Shown here: positions 54,518 to 64,000 of the stretch, piece after piece
How the letters are laid out: each line of letters begins with the position of its first letter
Position numbering within the stretch: position 1 is the stretch's first letter
Source of the DNA: a bacterium
GTDB taxonomy: Bacteria; Latescibacterota; Latescibacteria; Latescibacterales; Latescibacteraceae
NCBI GenBank assembly: GCA_021372535.1
Contig: JAJFUH010000206.1
Span: 17,629 to 81,628, forward strand
Length of the DNA: 64,000 nucleotides
Direction of reading: 5' to 3'
Made by a program: the position numbers and the translations under genes
Notes under the pieces: model-generated
Database searches by the model: none
Told to the model about the DNA's origin: nothing
What the model saw: the letters and a program-made list of their open reading frames with translations, nothing else

Positions 54518-55470
54518 CGCAGGGTTCCCTTTTCCTTTTCCGCCTGGCCCTGAAAAAGAAGAATTTGTTCGGAACTTCCCTGATTTGTCCAGGGAGCAGC
54601 GGTAAGCCTGTTTCCCGCTTCATGGGGATCATACACCGGTTTGTTCATAGGCCGTGTTTTCAATACGCCGGCAATCTCAAAATCAATTCTTTGCCGGGCT
54701 AATGTACAATATTTCCGGACAGTCTCTGCTCCTGCTCCGCGGCGATTATGGCGAATTGCCGCTATTATCGATGTCCCGGTGCCGAGAAAAGGATCAAACA
54801 CCCAGTCATTCTCATTGGTCATCGAAAGCACCAAGCGTTCGATCAACTCGACCGGGAATTGACACGGATGATTTGTTTTTTCTACATGGTTGCTCTTGAC
54901 ATTCGGGATAATCCACACATCACCGGGATTTTTCCCAAGAGGATTGCACGAGTATTTTCCCGCGTTCGGACCTCTGAAATACTTCTTTCCGGGATATTTC
55001 TGCGGTACTCTTACCGGATCGAGATTAAATACAAAATCATCTGTCTTCGTGAACCATACGATTGTCTCATAACGCCCCGAAAATCGAAGACTGCAATGCA
55101 TCCCATGTTCAAAGTGCCAGATTATCCGGTTCCTCATTCTCAGACCAAGGCTTGAGAAGATCGGGTAGAGCACGGTATCGAGAGGAATAATAGAACCATT
55201 TTCAACGAAGTTTCCGACCTGCCAGCATATACTTCCCCGCGGAGAAAGACACCGTACGCACTCCCTTATCACCTTCTCCTGCTGTTCTAAGTACGTTTCC
55301 AGTTTGAGCCGCTTTTCATATTCCTTCCCGATGTTGTAGGGTGGTGATGTTACAACAAGATGCAGCGACTCATCGGGAATCGTTTTTAACAATTCCAAGC
55401 AATCACCGGGGAAAACAACGATATATTCGGACGGTGAGAATTTATCCGATATAGTTGTGTTTTCAAACAT
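54514..55470 (-). CDS. type II DNA methyltransferase, beta class, likely N4-cytosine
   Basis: 318 residues. Motif IV TSPPYN at 41-46 precedes motif I FDPFLGTGTS at 225-234 (beta order); other segments are GSICWQVGNFV and HPCQFPVELIERLVLSMT. M.BglII and related enzymes of GATC-centred sites methylate N4-cytosine, consistent with TSPPY. It forms an ATGA overlap with the BglII-like endonuclease, so these two make a standard restriction-modification pair. The unit sits 41 bp upstream of the gyrB stop, on the gyrase strand. Confidence 0.85.
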   Translation of the reverse strand: MFENTTISDKFSPSEYIVVFPGDCLELLKTIPDESLHLVVTSPPYNIGKEYEKRLKLETYLEQQEKVIRECVRCLSPRGSICWQVGNFVENGSIIPLDTVLYPIFSSLGLRMRNRIIWHFEHGMHCSLRFSGRYETIVWFTKTDDFVFNLDPVRVPQKYPGKKYFRGPNAGKYSCNPLGKNPGDVWIIPNVKSNHVEKTNHPCQFPVELIERLVLSMTNENDWVFDPFLGTGTSIIAAIRHNRRGAGAETVRKYCTLARQRIDFEIAGVLKTRPMNKPVYDPHEAGNRLTAAPWTNQGSSEQILLFQGQAEKEKGTLR

Positions 55471-55511
55471 GAGATATAGTTATACTCCGTGAATATTGAT
55501 CGGATTCCAAA

Positions 55512-58052
<2,541 letters not shown>

Positions 58053-58391
58053 CTATTGGGATTTATCGAGAACGAATTTAATATCAAAAATGATAAAGTC
58101 ACTGACCGGATTGTAATTATTGACTTTCTTTATAAACGACGACTTATAAAAAAGGGACTGTGTCAGCCATACGGGAGAAGAGACAGCTATGGTGAGAACT
58201 CCCTTAACAAGCGACACAGGCCGTGTATTTTTTGCATTTGCTGAGCCAACTATGTTCTCCCACTGTTTTTTTACCTGTTCAAAATGCAGATCGGCCTCAC
58301 AGTGGAGCTCTTTCACAACCGATCCAATTACATCCGAAATATTTAAAGGGTTCGCCTTTCTGAACCTGACAGGAGACTGTTTCATGATCAC
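58053..58391 (-). CDS. dciA: DciA/DUF721 family helicase-loader protein
   Basis: 112 residues from a GTG that overlaps the dnaN stop (GTGA); an ATG six bases downstream is also possible. The DUF721 core is recognisable: NISDVIGSVVKELHCEADLHFEQVKKQWENIVG, then GVLTIAVSSPVWLTQSLFYKSSFIKKVN. DciA recruits the replicative helicase DnaB in bacteria lacking DnaC/DnaI. In many genomes dciA lies after recF; here recF is absent and it directly follows dnaN. It is 9 bp from gyrB. Confidence 0.83.
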   Translation of the reverse strand: MIMKQSPVRFRKANPLNISDVIGSVVKELHCEADLHFEQVKKQWENIVGSANAKNTRPVSLVKGVLTIAVSSPVWLTQSLFYKSSFIKKVNNYNPVSDFIIFDIKFVLDKSQ

Positions 58392-59503
58392 TCGTTTATT
58401 CTCAACGGCATGATGAGATATATATATTCCAGTGATTCATCGAGACCGACAGGTTTTATGATGCCCGCGGCATTGGGAAGCTCCAGATCGAGAACAGATT
58501 CCTCGGTTTCGATTTTCCTCAGTATTTCCTGAAGAAAAGAAGCATTGTACCCGACCGTTATCGGTTCACCGTCATACCGTACCTGAAGATTTTCCCTGGC
58601 TTCTCCTCCGATATCGGCATTTGTGGTGGAAAGCTCCATGGAACCGGGTGTTATGGAGAGCTTTATCTGGTGTGTAATGGTATTGGAAAGAACGGAAACC
58701 CTTCGTACCGCAGCAGAGAGCAATTCGGTGGAAACGAAAACGTGCTTCGAGTTATTGGCCGGGATAACCTGCATGAAATTAGGGTATGGTCCCTCTATAA
58801 GCTTTGAAAATATAATTGTTTTTGGAAAATCAAAAAGAATGATGCCATCACCGAAAACAACCTTCCGCAACTCGATTCCCGCCGCTATCATCCTGGCCGC
58901 CTGATTAAGCGCTTTTGGCGGAACTATGGCTTCCGCTTCCTGAGAAACATCGAGCGGCAGTTTTCTGCTTGAAAGGGAGAGACGGTGACCATCCGTTGAA
59001 ACCATCGTTGTCTTGTCGGAAGCTATCTGCCAGAAAACACCGGTGAGTGAAAGCCTCGTTCTGTCGACAGCGACTGAAAATCCCGTTTTGTCAACCATTT
59101 CAACAAAATCAGCTCCTGACAGAGTCGTGGTTATACCCTCGACAGTTTCCTTCAAAGCGGGATAATCGGAAGAGGACATACCCATGATTACGGATTCGCC
59201 ACGGGAAAAGCTGACTCCGATACGTTCTCCATCGATGGTCAATGTGATATCTTCTTCGGGGAGCTCGCGAATAATATTGATCAATCGTTTTGCATTGACT
59301 GTGACAGCTCCCTCTCCTTCTGTGGTACAGTCGATAACCGTCGTTATGGCAATATCCATGTCAGTTCCGGAAATCGACATACTTCCATCAGAAACCCTGA
59401 TGAGAAAATTGGTTAGAACAGGCAAGGTTGGTTTTTGAGGAACAACATTAAAAACATGTTGTAGACCTTCAAAAAGCTCATTTCTACCAATTATAACCTT
59501 CAC
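58388..59503 (-). CDS. dnaN: DNA polymerase III beta sliding clamp
   Basis: 371 residues from GTG 59503, preceded by AGGAG. Three-domain clamp features: ELFEGLQHVFNVVPQKPTLPVLTNFLI at the start, AKRLINIIRELPEED, FVEMVDKTGFSVAVDRTRLSLTGVF, DGHRLSLSSRKL, and the C-terminal end YIYLIMPLRINE. It tethers the polymerase to DNA. A good -35/-10 pair lies upstream. Confidence 0.95.
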   Translation of the reverse strand: MKVIIGRNELFEGLQHVFNVVPQKPTLPVLTNFLIRVSDGSMSISGTDMDIAITTVIDCTTEGEGAVTVNAKRLINIIRELPEEDITLTIDGERIGVSFSRGESVIMGMSSSDYPALKETVEGITTTLSGADFVEMVDKTGFSVAVDRTRLSLTGVFWQIASDKTTMVSTDGHRLSLSSRKLPLDVSQEAEAIVPPKALNQAARMIAAGIELRKVVFGDGIILFDFPKTIIFSKLIEGPYPNFMQVIPANNSKHVFVSTELLSAAVRRVSVLSNTITHQIKLSITPGSMELSTTNADIGGEARENLQVRYDGEPITVGYNASFLQEILRKIETEESVLDLELPNAAGIIKPVGLDESLEYIYLIMPLRINE

Positions 59504-59535
59504 TGGTAATCTCCTTGTAAAAGATGTTTATATAC

Positions 59536-59564
59536 AATATATAGTATACTATATTGTAATTCAA
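59536..59564 (-). promoter_or_regulatory. predicted dnaN promoter
   Basis: On the minus strand, TTGAAT and TATATT are separated by exactly 17 bp. The -10 region lies inside a near-palindrome (acaatatatagtatactatattgt on the plus strand), which may be an operator. Confidence 0.65.
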
Positions 59565-59906
59565 GCAAAATATGTGCTTATGCCTCATTTTTTAATGATT
59601 TTTTTCATTCATTTTACCATTTAAATATGTCTGAGAAGTTTTTAAGAAAATGTTGATAAAACCGCAGTTTTCAACAGAACAATTTTTTGTACTGTAAAAC
59701 AACAGCAAAATCGATGGATACAGTGAACAGTCATGGTAAAAAATGTTGAAAATAAATACACGTTAAATAATTGTAAAATATGTGAGATAAAAAGTAGTTA
59801 ACACTATCAACACCTCTAGTATTACTACATAAAATAATATATTTTATACATAAGAAAAAGTATAGAGGTTGAATACTTTATAATATCTGGAGAGGAAGAG
59901 AAAGGG
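59565..59906. other. candidate origin of replication (oriC) between dnaA and dnaN
   Basis: A gene-free, very AT-rich spacer between dnaA and dnaN. Near-consensus DnaA-box relatives occur: TGTTGATAA (59651), TTTTCAACA (59668), TGTTGAAAA (59744) and CTATCAACA (59804), all of the TGTTGANAA type and in both orientations. The canonical TTATCCACA is not present. A lineage-specific box is inference; an origin could also lie upstream of dnaA (61365-61536). Confidence 0.45.
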
Positions 59907-61295
59907 TCAGAAAGCATTTTTTGTCTGGTTGGTGAGGTCCTGAATGAGTTTTAAGAAGGCGGGTTCCGAGTTCATTTTCTTTTCTACGAGATGGATTGAA
60001 TGTATGACTGTTGAATGATCGCGATTGCCAAAATTGAGACCGATGGTCTTGAGCGAGGAGGATGTAAGCTGTTTGCAGAGATACATTGCAATGTGACGGG
60101 CGTTTGCAACCTCTTTTCTTCTCGATTCTCCAATGATGAGATCAGGTGATAAAGAAAAGTGATGAGAAATCAGTTTCTGGATAGATTCTATCGATATGGT
60201 ACGTGATGTTTTTCTGAAGGTATCACCGAGTATGTCAGAAGCCATCTGAAGGGAAATATCAGTACCATGAAGGGAAGAATATGCAAGGAGACGGATAAGA
60301 GACCCCTCGAGCTCACGGATATTTGCGGTAATGTTACTTGCAATGAAATCGGCGATTGCATTATCGAGCTCGACGCCGTCGTTTTCAGCTTTCTTTTTAA
60401 GAATGGCGACTCGGGTTTCAAAATCGGGGGGCTGAATATCGGTTACAAGACCCCATTGAAAGCGATTGATAAGACGATCCGCAAGACCCTTGAGATGTGA
60501 TGGGGGACAATCCATGGTGAGGACAATCTGCTTTCCCTTCTGGTGCAGATCGTTGAAGATATGAAAAAATTCCTCCTGGGTTCGTTCTTTATTATTGAAA
60601 AACTGTATATCGTCGACAAGAAGGATATTGGCTGCCCTGTAGTACTGTGAGTATTGTGCTGTCTGATTTTTTTGAATTGAGAGAATGAAATCCATGGTAA
60701 ATTTTTCGCTTGAGACAAAAATAATTTTTCCTCTGTCGTTGCTTGCTTTTCCAGAAGAAATGTAACTGTTTGCGATTGCCTGAAGAATATGGGTTTTTCC
60801 GAGACCGACACCGCCGTATATGACAAGGGGATTAAAAGCGGTAAGACCGGGTGCATCGGCAACAGCTTTCGAGGCGGCATAAGCGAACTGATTGGAATGG
60901 CCGACAACAAAAGTATTGAATGTAAAACGCGGATTGATGTTGAGTTCTTCAAGAAGACTGTCGTGATGCGGAGAAGATGAGGATTCATGAGTGGTAACAT
61001 GATCCGTCAGTTGCTGTTCTTCGGGTGTGTTTTCCTGAGCGCTGACAACAAAACGTATAAGAATATTCCTGCCAAGTAAATTGGTTGCTGTGGAGTTAAG
61101 GAGGGAAAGATAGTGTTCTTCAAGCCAGCTCGAATAATACTGCTGAGGAACGGAAACAGTAAGAACATCGTTGCTGAGGTCATGAAGCACAAGTGGTTTA
61201 AACCATGTATTGAAGCTGTGGACACTGACACGTTCTTCCAATGCTTTTAAAAAAGCATTCCAGAACATATATTTATCGATATAAATACTATTCAT
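59907..61295 (-). CDS. dnaA: chromosomal replication initiator protein
   Basis: About 462 residues from ATG 61295; the longer frame starts with GTG at 61364 and an internal ATG at 61268 (MFWNAFLKAL) is also possible. No start has a clear ribosome binding site. Domain I includes FWNAFLKALEERVSVHSFNTWFKPL. AAA+ motifs: Walker A GGVGLGKT at 161-168, Walker B ILLVDDIQFF and sensor motifs. Domain IV carries the DnaA signature (NARHIAMYLCKQLTSSSLKTIG, GNRDHSTVIHS). It binds DnaA boxes and opens the origin. It heads the minus-strand replication block. Confidence 0.95.
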   Translation of the reverse strand: MNSIYIDKYMFWNAFLKALEERVSVHSFNTWFKPLVLHDLSNDVLTVSVPQQYYSSWLEEHYLSLLNSTATNLLGRNILIRFVVSAQENTPEEQQLTDHVTTHESSSSPHHDSLLEELNINPRFTFNTFVVGHSNQFAYAASKAVADAPGLTAFNPLVIYGGVGLGKTHILQAIANSYISSGKASNDRGKIIFVSSEKFTMDFILSIQKNQTAQYSQYYRAANILLVDDIQFFNNKERTQEEFFHIFNDLHQKGKQIVLTMDCPPSHLKGLADRLINRFQWGLVTDIQPPDFETRVAILKKKAENDGVELDNAIADFIASNITANIRELEGSLIRLLAYSSLHGTDISLQMASDILGDTFRKTSRTISIESIQKLISHHFSLSPDLIIGESRRKEVANARHIAMYLCKQLTSSSLKTIGLNFGNRDHSTVIHSIHLVEKKMNSEPAFLKLIQDLTNQTKNAF

Positions 61296-61536
61296 ACGGT
61301 CGGTAGCAGAGTTGTTATCACATGAAATATTTGATAAAAGAGAAACCAGCTGAGCAAGGAGCACCCAAGAGGTAAAAAAATATTGAATATTACACCATCA
61401 ATTAAAAAATAAAAACACACCATGTCAAGATAAAAAGGCAAACATTAAAAGATGAAAAAAGAAAAAATTTCTTGCGATAGCGCGAATAAAACATTATCTT
61501 GACACACTTAAAATAACAGTATTGAATACTGATTGT

Positions 61537-61612
61537 GGCACCCTAGCTCAGTAGGTAGAGCAGTGGACTGAAAATCCATGTGTCCCCAGTTCAATTCTGG
61601 GGGGTGCCACCA
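61537..61612 (+). tRNA. tRNA-Phe (GAA)
   Basis: 76 bases. Acceptor GGCACCC pairs with GGGTGCC, then A and encoded CCA. D-stem GCTC/GAGC, anticodon stem GTGGA/TCCAT with loop CTGAAAA giving anticodon GAA, and T-arm CCCAG-TTCAATT-CTGGG. A TTGACA at 61499 may start its promoter, but the -10 box is weak. Confidence 0.96.
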
Positions 61613-61631
61613 TTTTATGGTTAAAAATATA

Positions 61632-61660
61632 TTGACAGGCCAACAGTAAAGGGATATTTT
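61632..61660 (+). promoter_or_regulatory. predicted promoter for tRNA-Lys
   Basis: TTGACA and TATTTT are separated by 17 bp and lie about 50 bp before the tRNA-Lys gene, downstream of tRNA-Phe. Confidence 0.45.
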
Positions 61661-61708
61661 TTACCGACGGACAAGAAAAAGATTGAACGAAAGATAAGCT
61701 TTTTTTGT

Positions 61709-61784
61709 GCGCCCATAGCTCAATTGGTAGAGCAGCAGACTCTTAATCTGTTGGTTCAAGGTTCGATTCCTTGTGGGCGTACCA
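61709..61784 (+). tRNA. tRNA-Lys (CTT)
   Basis: 76 bases. Acceptor GCGCCCA pairs with TGGGCGT (one G-T pair), then A and encoded CCA. Anticodon stem GCAGA/TCTGT with loop CTCTTAA gives anticodon CTT. The T-loop is TTCGATT. Confidence 0.96.
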
Positions 61785-61805
61785 TTATTAAAACAGGAGG
61801 AGGCA

Positions 61806-62435
61806 ATGGCTGATTTTCAGGGAATAGCCGATGCACTTATCAAGGGTCAGGCTCCGGCGGTAAAAGAAAAAGTACAGGCGGCGGTCAATGAGGGTATTGA
61901 AGCGGCCGTGATTCTTGAAAAGGGATTGATAGCCGGAATGAGCGTGGTTGGTGAACGTTTCAAAAAGAATGAAATATACGTTCCGGAAGTCCTTATAGCA
62001 GCCCGTGCCATGCACGCGGGAATGGATGTACTGAAGCCTCTTCTTGCTGATTCGGGTGTACAGCCAAAAGGTGTTTTTGCGATAGGCACAGTCAAGGGTG
62101 ATCTCCATGATATCGGGAAAAATCTCGTTATGATGATGATGGAAGGCGCCGGATACAGAATCATGGATCTCGGAGTAGATGTCACACCGGAGAAATTCGT
62201 TCAGGCCGCAAAAGACGGAGCACAGATAATCGGGATGAGCGCCCTTCTCACAACGACAATGCCATCCATGAAAAATACGATAGACGCTCTGAAAGCAGCC
62301 GGAGTACGGGATACGATAAAGGTGATAGTCGGCGGTGCCCCTCTTACCCAGCAGTATGCGGACCAGATCGGCGCAGATGGATATGCCCAGGACGCAGCAA
62401 CAGCTGTGGATGTGGCAAACGAGTTCATGGCATAA
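61806..62435 (+). CDS. corrinoid (B12-binding) protein of a methyltransferase system
   Basis: 209 residues from ATG 61806, with GGAGGAGG upstream; a longer in-frame start at 61773 overlaps the tRNA and is not used. The N-terminal helical cap (about 1-85) is followed by a Rossmann-like B12 domain. Its cobalt ligand is H101 in GTVKGDLHDIGKNL (D-x-H-x-x-G), with VGGAPLTQQYADQIGADGY near the end. Such proteins (MtaC/MtbC/MttC-like) carry a methyl group between methyltransferases in one-carbon metabolism of anaerobes. No methyltransferase gene is adjacent in this window. A terminator follows at once, so it is monocistronic. Confidence 0.9.
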   Translation: MADFQGIADALIKGQAPAVKEKVQAAVNEGIEAAVILEKGLIAGMSVVGERFKKNEIYVPEVLIAARAMHAGMDVLKPLLADSGVQPKGVFAIGTVKGDLHDIGKNLVMMMMEGAGYRIMDLGVDVTPEKFVQAAKDGAQIIGMSALLTTTMPSMKNTIDALKAAGVRDTIKVIVGGAPLTQQYADQIGADGYAQDAATAVDVANEFMA

Positions 62436-62460
62436 TAAGAATTTAAAATACTTTATATAT

Positions 62461-62497
62461 AAAAAAAGCCCCGGTTTATGAACGGGGCTTTTTTTGT
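62461..62497 (+). terminator. rho-independent terminator of the corrinoid gene
   Basis: aaaaaaagccccg and its complement cggggcttttttt form a 13-bp stem with a short loop. The A and T tails make it usable from both strands, and it lies between convergent genes. Confidence 0.93.
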
Positions 62498-62513
62498 GCC
62501 ATACAGGTATGAT

Positions 62514-63620
62514 TCAGGGCTTTTCTTTACAGTCAACCGTGATAACTTTGTACTTTAAAAAGTCAGGTTTTATCGGTCTTTTGAATTCATCCAGAAGGAT
62601 TTTGAAAATTACCTGGAGGAGACTTGCGAGGGGAACGGCGACAAGCATACCGAGAACACCGCCGAACTTTGAACCAAAAAGAACAAGAATAATGACAAAG
62701 AGAGGATGAAGGTTTGCAGCTCGTGACATGACGAGCGGCTGTACAAAAACGTTATCGATAAGGTTAACAGCAAGAAAAACAAGAATGATTTTTACGAAAT
62801 AATAGAGAGGCATCGATGTCATAACCGCGACAAAACAGGCGACAAGCGTTCCGACAACCGGCCCGACATACGGAATAAGATTCGAAACACCGGCAAAAAT
62901 GCCGACAATAATGGGATATTCAAGGCCTATAATCCAAAGCCCGAACGAAGATAAAATCGATATTATTATCACGCTGATAAACATGCCCATCAACAGCCAT
63001 CCGAATTGCTGATTGAGACTGTGAAAAAGAAGAAGAGATGTTTCAAAATAACGGTTCGGGATAAGGCTGATGACTCTTTTCTTGATTTTGGTATCATCGA
63101 GGAGAAAAAAGAAAGTGGCAAAAGGAATGACAGTGGTGTAGAGAACGAGCGGAAGAAAAGTGAATAACATGCTCGGGATTTTACGGACAAAAGAAAGAAT
63201 GGTGCTTTTGACATTCGTTTCTATTTCATTCGATATGCTGTCGCTTTCACTGAAAAGAAACGAAAGACCATTGGAAAAACTCGAAAGAGAAGATTTTGAC
63301 TTTGATAAAATTTCGGTAAAAACACCGATATAATCATCGAGCTTATCCTGAATGCTTGAAATTTCCGAAGCGATTGCGGGGACCAATAGAATGAAAACCA
63401 GGGTGATCAAGCCAAAAGCAACCGTAAAAACGATAATAACGGAATAAATATGCTTGAGATTGCGTTCTTCAAGCATATTGACAAAAGGCTTGAGAACAAA
63501 ATAGAGTATATACGAAACGGCAAAGGGAGCAAGAAGAAGCGAAAGTTTCGCGGCGATAAAAATTAATACGCAAACACCGACGACGGAAAGTGCAAGACGA
63601 ACATATACCCTAGTCAACAT
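62514..63620 (-). CDS. AI-2E family transporter (PerM/YtvI-like)
   Basis: 368 residues with about eight hydrophobic helices and a long periplasmic/cytoplasmic loop (about 90-150). Family features: LLAPFAVSYILYFVLKPFVNMLEERNL, IGVFAGVSNLIPYVGPVVGTLVA and LVMSRAANLHPLFVIILVLFGSKFGGVLGMLVAVPLASLLQVI. Members export autoinducer-2 or Na+/Li+ ions or act as permeases; the substrate here is unknown. It is convergent with the corrinoid gene and overlaps the upstream cyclic-nucleotide-binding gene by 11 bp. Confidence 0.88.
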   Translation of the reverse strand: MLTRVYVRLALSVVGVCVLIFIAAKLSLLLAPFAVSYILYFVLKPFVNMLEERNLKHIYSVIIVFTVAFGLITLVFILLVPAIASEISSIQDKLDDYIGVFTEILSKSKSSLSSFSNGLSFLFSESDSISNEIETNVKSTILSFVRKIPSMLFTFLPLVLYTTVIPFATFFFLLDDTKIKKRVISLIPNRYFETSLLLFHSLNQQFGWLLMGMFISVIIISILSSFGLWIIGLEYPIIVGIFAGVSNLIPYVGPVVGTLVACFVAVMTSMPLYYFVKIILVFLAVNLIDNVFVQPLVMSRAANLHPLFVIILVLFGSKFGGVLGMLVAVPLASLLQVIFKILLDEFKRPIKPDFLKYKVITVDCKEKP

Positions 63621-64000
63621 GATCGAACCTGCTCAGCGCGTTGTTGGCAAGACGGAGACGTTCGGATACAACCTGAGAAAGACGTAAAATAAGGCGGACA
63701 CCGAGTTTCGGTTCGGAATCGATCAGATTCATGAGATCGGGTTTAAAAAGACCCCAGAGAACTGTCTTATCGGAAGAGACAACTGTTGCGCTGCGGGGAG
63801 ATTCGTTGAGAAGAGAGGTCTCGCCAAAAAAGTCACCTTTAAATAAAGATGCGATTTTACGGCAGGTCAGGTTGGCATATTCGGAGAAAACGTCTGCGGT
63901 ACCCTCCTTGACAATATAGAGACCGACCCCGGGATCGCCCTGTCGGAAAACAATTTCTTCCTTTTCGTAATTACGAACGTATATTATAGAATACAGTTTG
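63610..64000 (-). CDS. cyclic-nucleotide-binding domain protein, start outside window
   Basis: Minus-strand frame from the right edge to TAG at 63610, about 129 residues visible. A Crp-like cNMP domain: IVFRQGDPGVGLYIVKEG, then GDFFGETSLLNESPRSATVV, the phosphate-binding cassette motif. The chain ends after an amphipathic C-helix (LRLSQVVSERLRLANNALS) with no helix-turn-helix, so it is not a Crp-type transcription factor, at least at this end. The N-terminus is missing. It overlaps the AI-2E exporter gene by 11 bp, so the two are co-translated. Confidence 0.85.
   Translation of the reverse strand, partial: KLYSIIYVRNYEKEEIVFRQGDPGVGLYIVKEGTADVFSEYANLTCRKIASLFKGDFFGETSLLNESPRSATVVSSDKTVLWGLFKPDLMNLIDSEPKLGVRLILRLSQVVSERLRLANNALSRFDHVD

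Overview
The window looks like a chromosomal segment of an uncultured, Gram-negative, probably anaerobic bacterium of the FCB superphylum (a Latescibacterota-like lineage is my best guess, at low confidence). Three facts point there. Three secreted proteins carry or resemble cargo with type IX secretion C-terminal sorting domains (NPFNPSTT...), there are outer-membrane barrel and FecR-type proteins, and there is an NAD-linked [FeFe] hydrogenase operon. Base composition is moderately GC-rich in genes, with AT-rich spacers full of dispersed repeats. No rRNA, CRISPR array, prophage or transposase was found.

Layout. 1-5.7 kb (minus strand): three tandem GAF/HD-GYP signalling proteins (one cut by the edge), then purM with a coupled VanZ-like gene. 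6-12.9 kb: an ArsR-type regulator, a methyltransferase/ATP-grasp fusion, an MFS transporter fused to HEAT repeats, a DUF3467 protein and an exported SagB-type nitroreductase. 13.5-17.2 kb: smc. 17.9-20.9 kb: a sugar-binding lipoprotein, a GH18 chitinase-like enzyme and MarC. 21.4-27.2 kb: a three-gene envelope operon (Fn3-like secreted protein, FecR protein, outer-membrane barrel). 27.7-32.3 kb: two Reg_prop beta-propeller proteins with near-identical sorting domains, bridged by a 54-codon ORF. 32.5-38.5 kb: phosphofructokinase, divergent from a REC/hydC/hydB/hydA operon, with a CRP-like palindrome between them. 38.5-48.9 kb: HicAB, a Nudix hydrolase, more propeller proteins, small redox and metal-binding proteins, argS and sir2. 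49.1-61.3 kb (all minus strand): vapBC, gyrA, a restriction-modification module, gyrB, dciA, dnaN and dnaA, which is the chromosome origin region. 61.5-64 kb: tRNA-Phe, tRNA-Lys, a corrinoid protein, an AI-2E family exporter and a cyclic-nucleotide-binding protein.

How the genes fit together. The replication block keeps the ancestral dnaA-dnaN-dciA-gyrB order but lacks recF, and a BglII-like restriction endonuclease with two methyltransferases sits between gyrB and gyrA. The hydrogenase operon encodes a complete HydABC-type complex for re-oxidising NADH and ferredoxin, and its divergence from glycolytic pfkA suggests shared catabolic control. The surface genes (chitinase, sugar-binding lipoprotein, propellers, Fn3/FecR/barrel operon) suit a polymer-degrading fermentative life.

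The most unusual items are: a methyltransferase fused to a catalytically degenerate staphylococcal-nuclease-like domain inside the gyrase cluster; a composite propeller gene whose AT-rich body is joined to a native-looking sorting-domain cassette; the ATGA-linked 54-codon ORF; and two architecture fusions (methyltransferase/ATP-grasp and MFS/HEAT). All functional statements come from reading motifs by eye; no database search was run.
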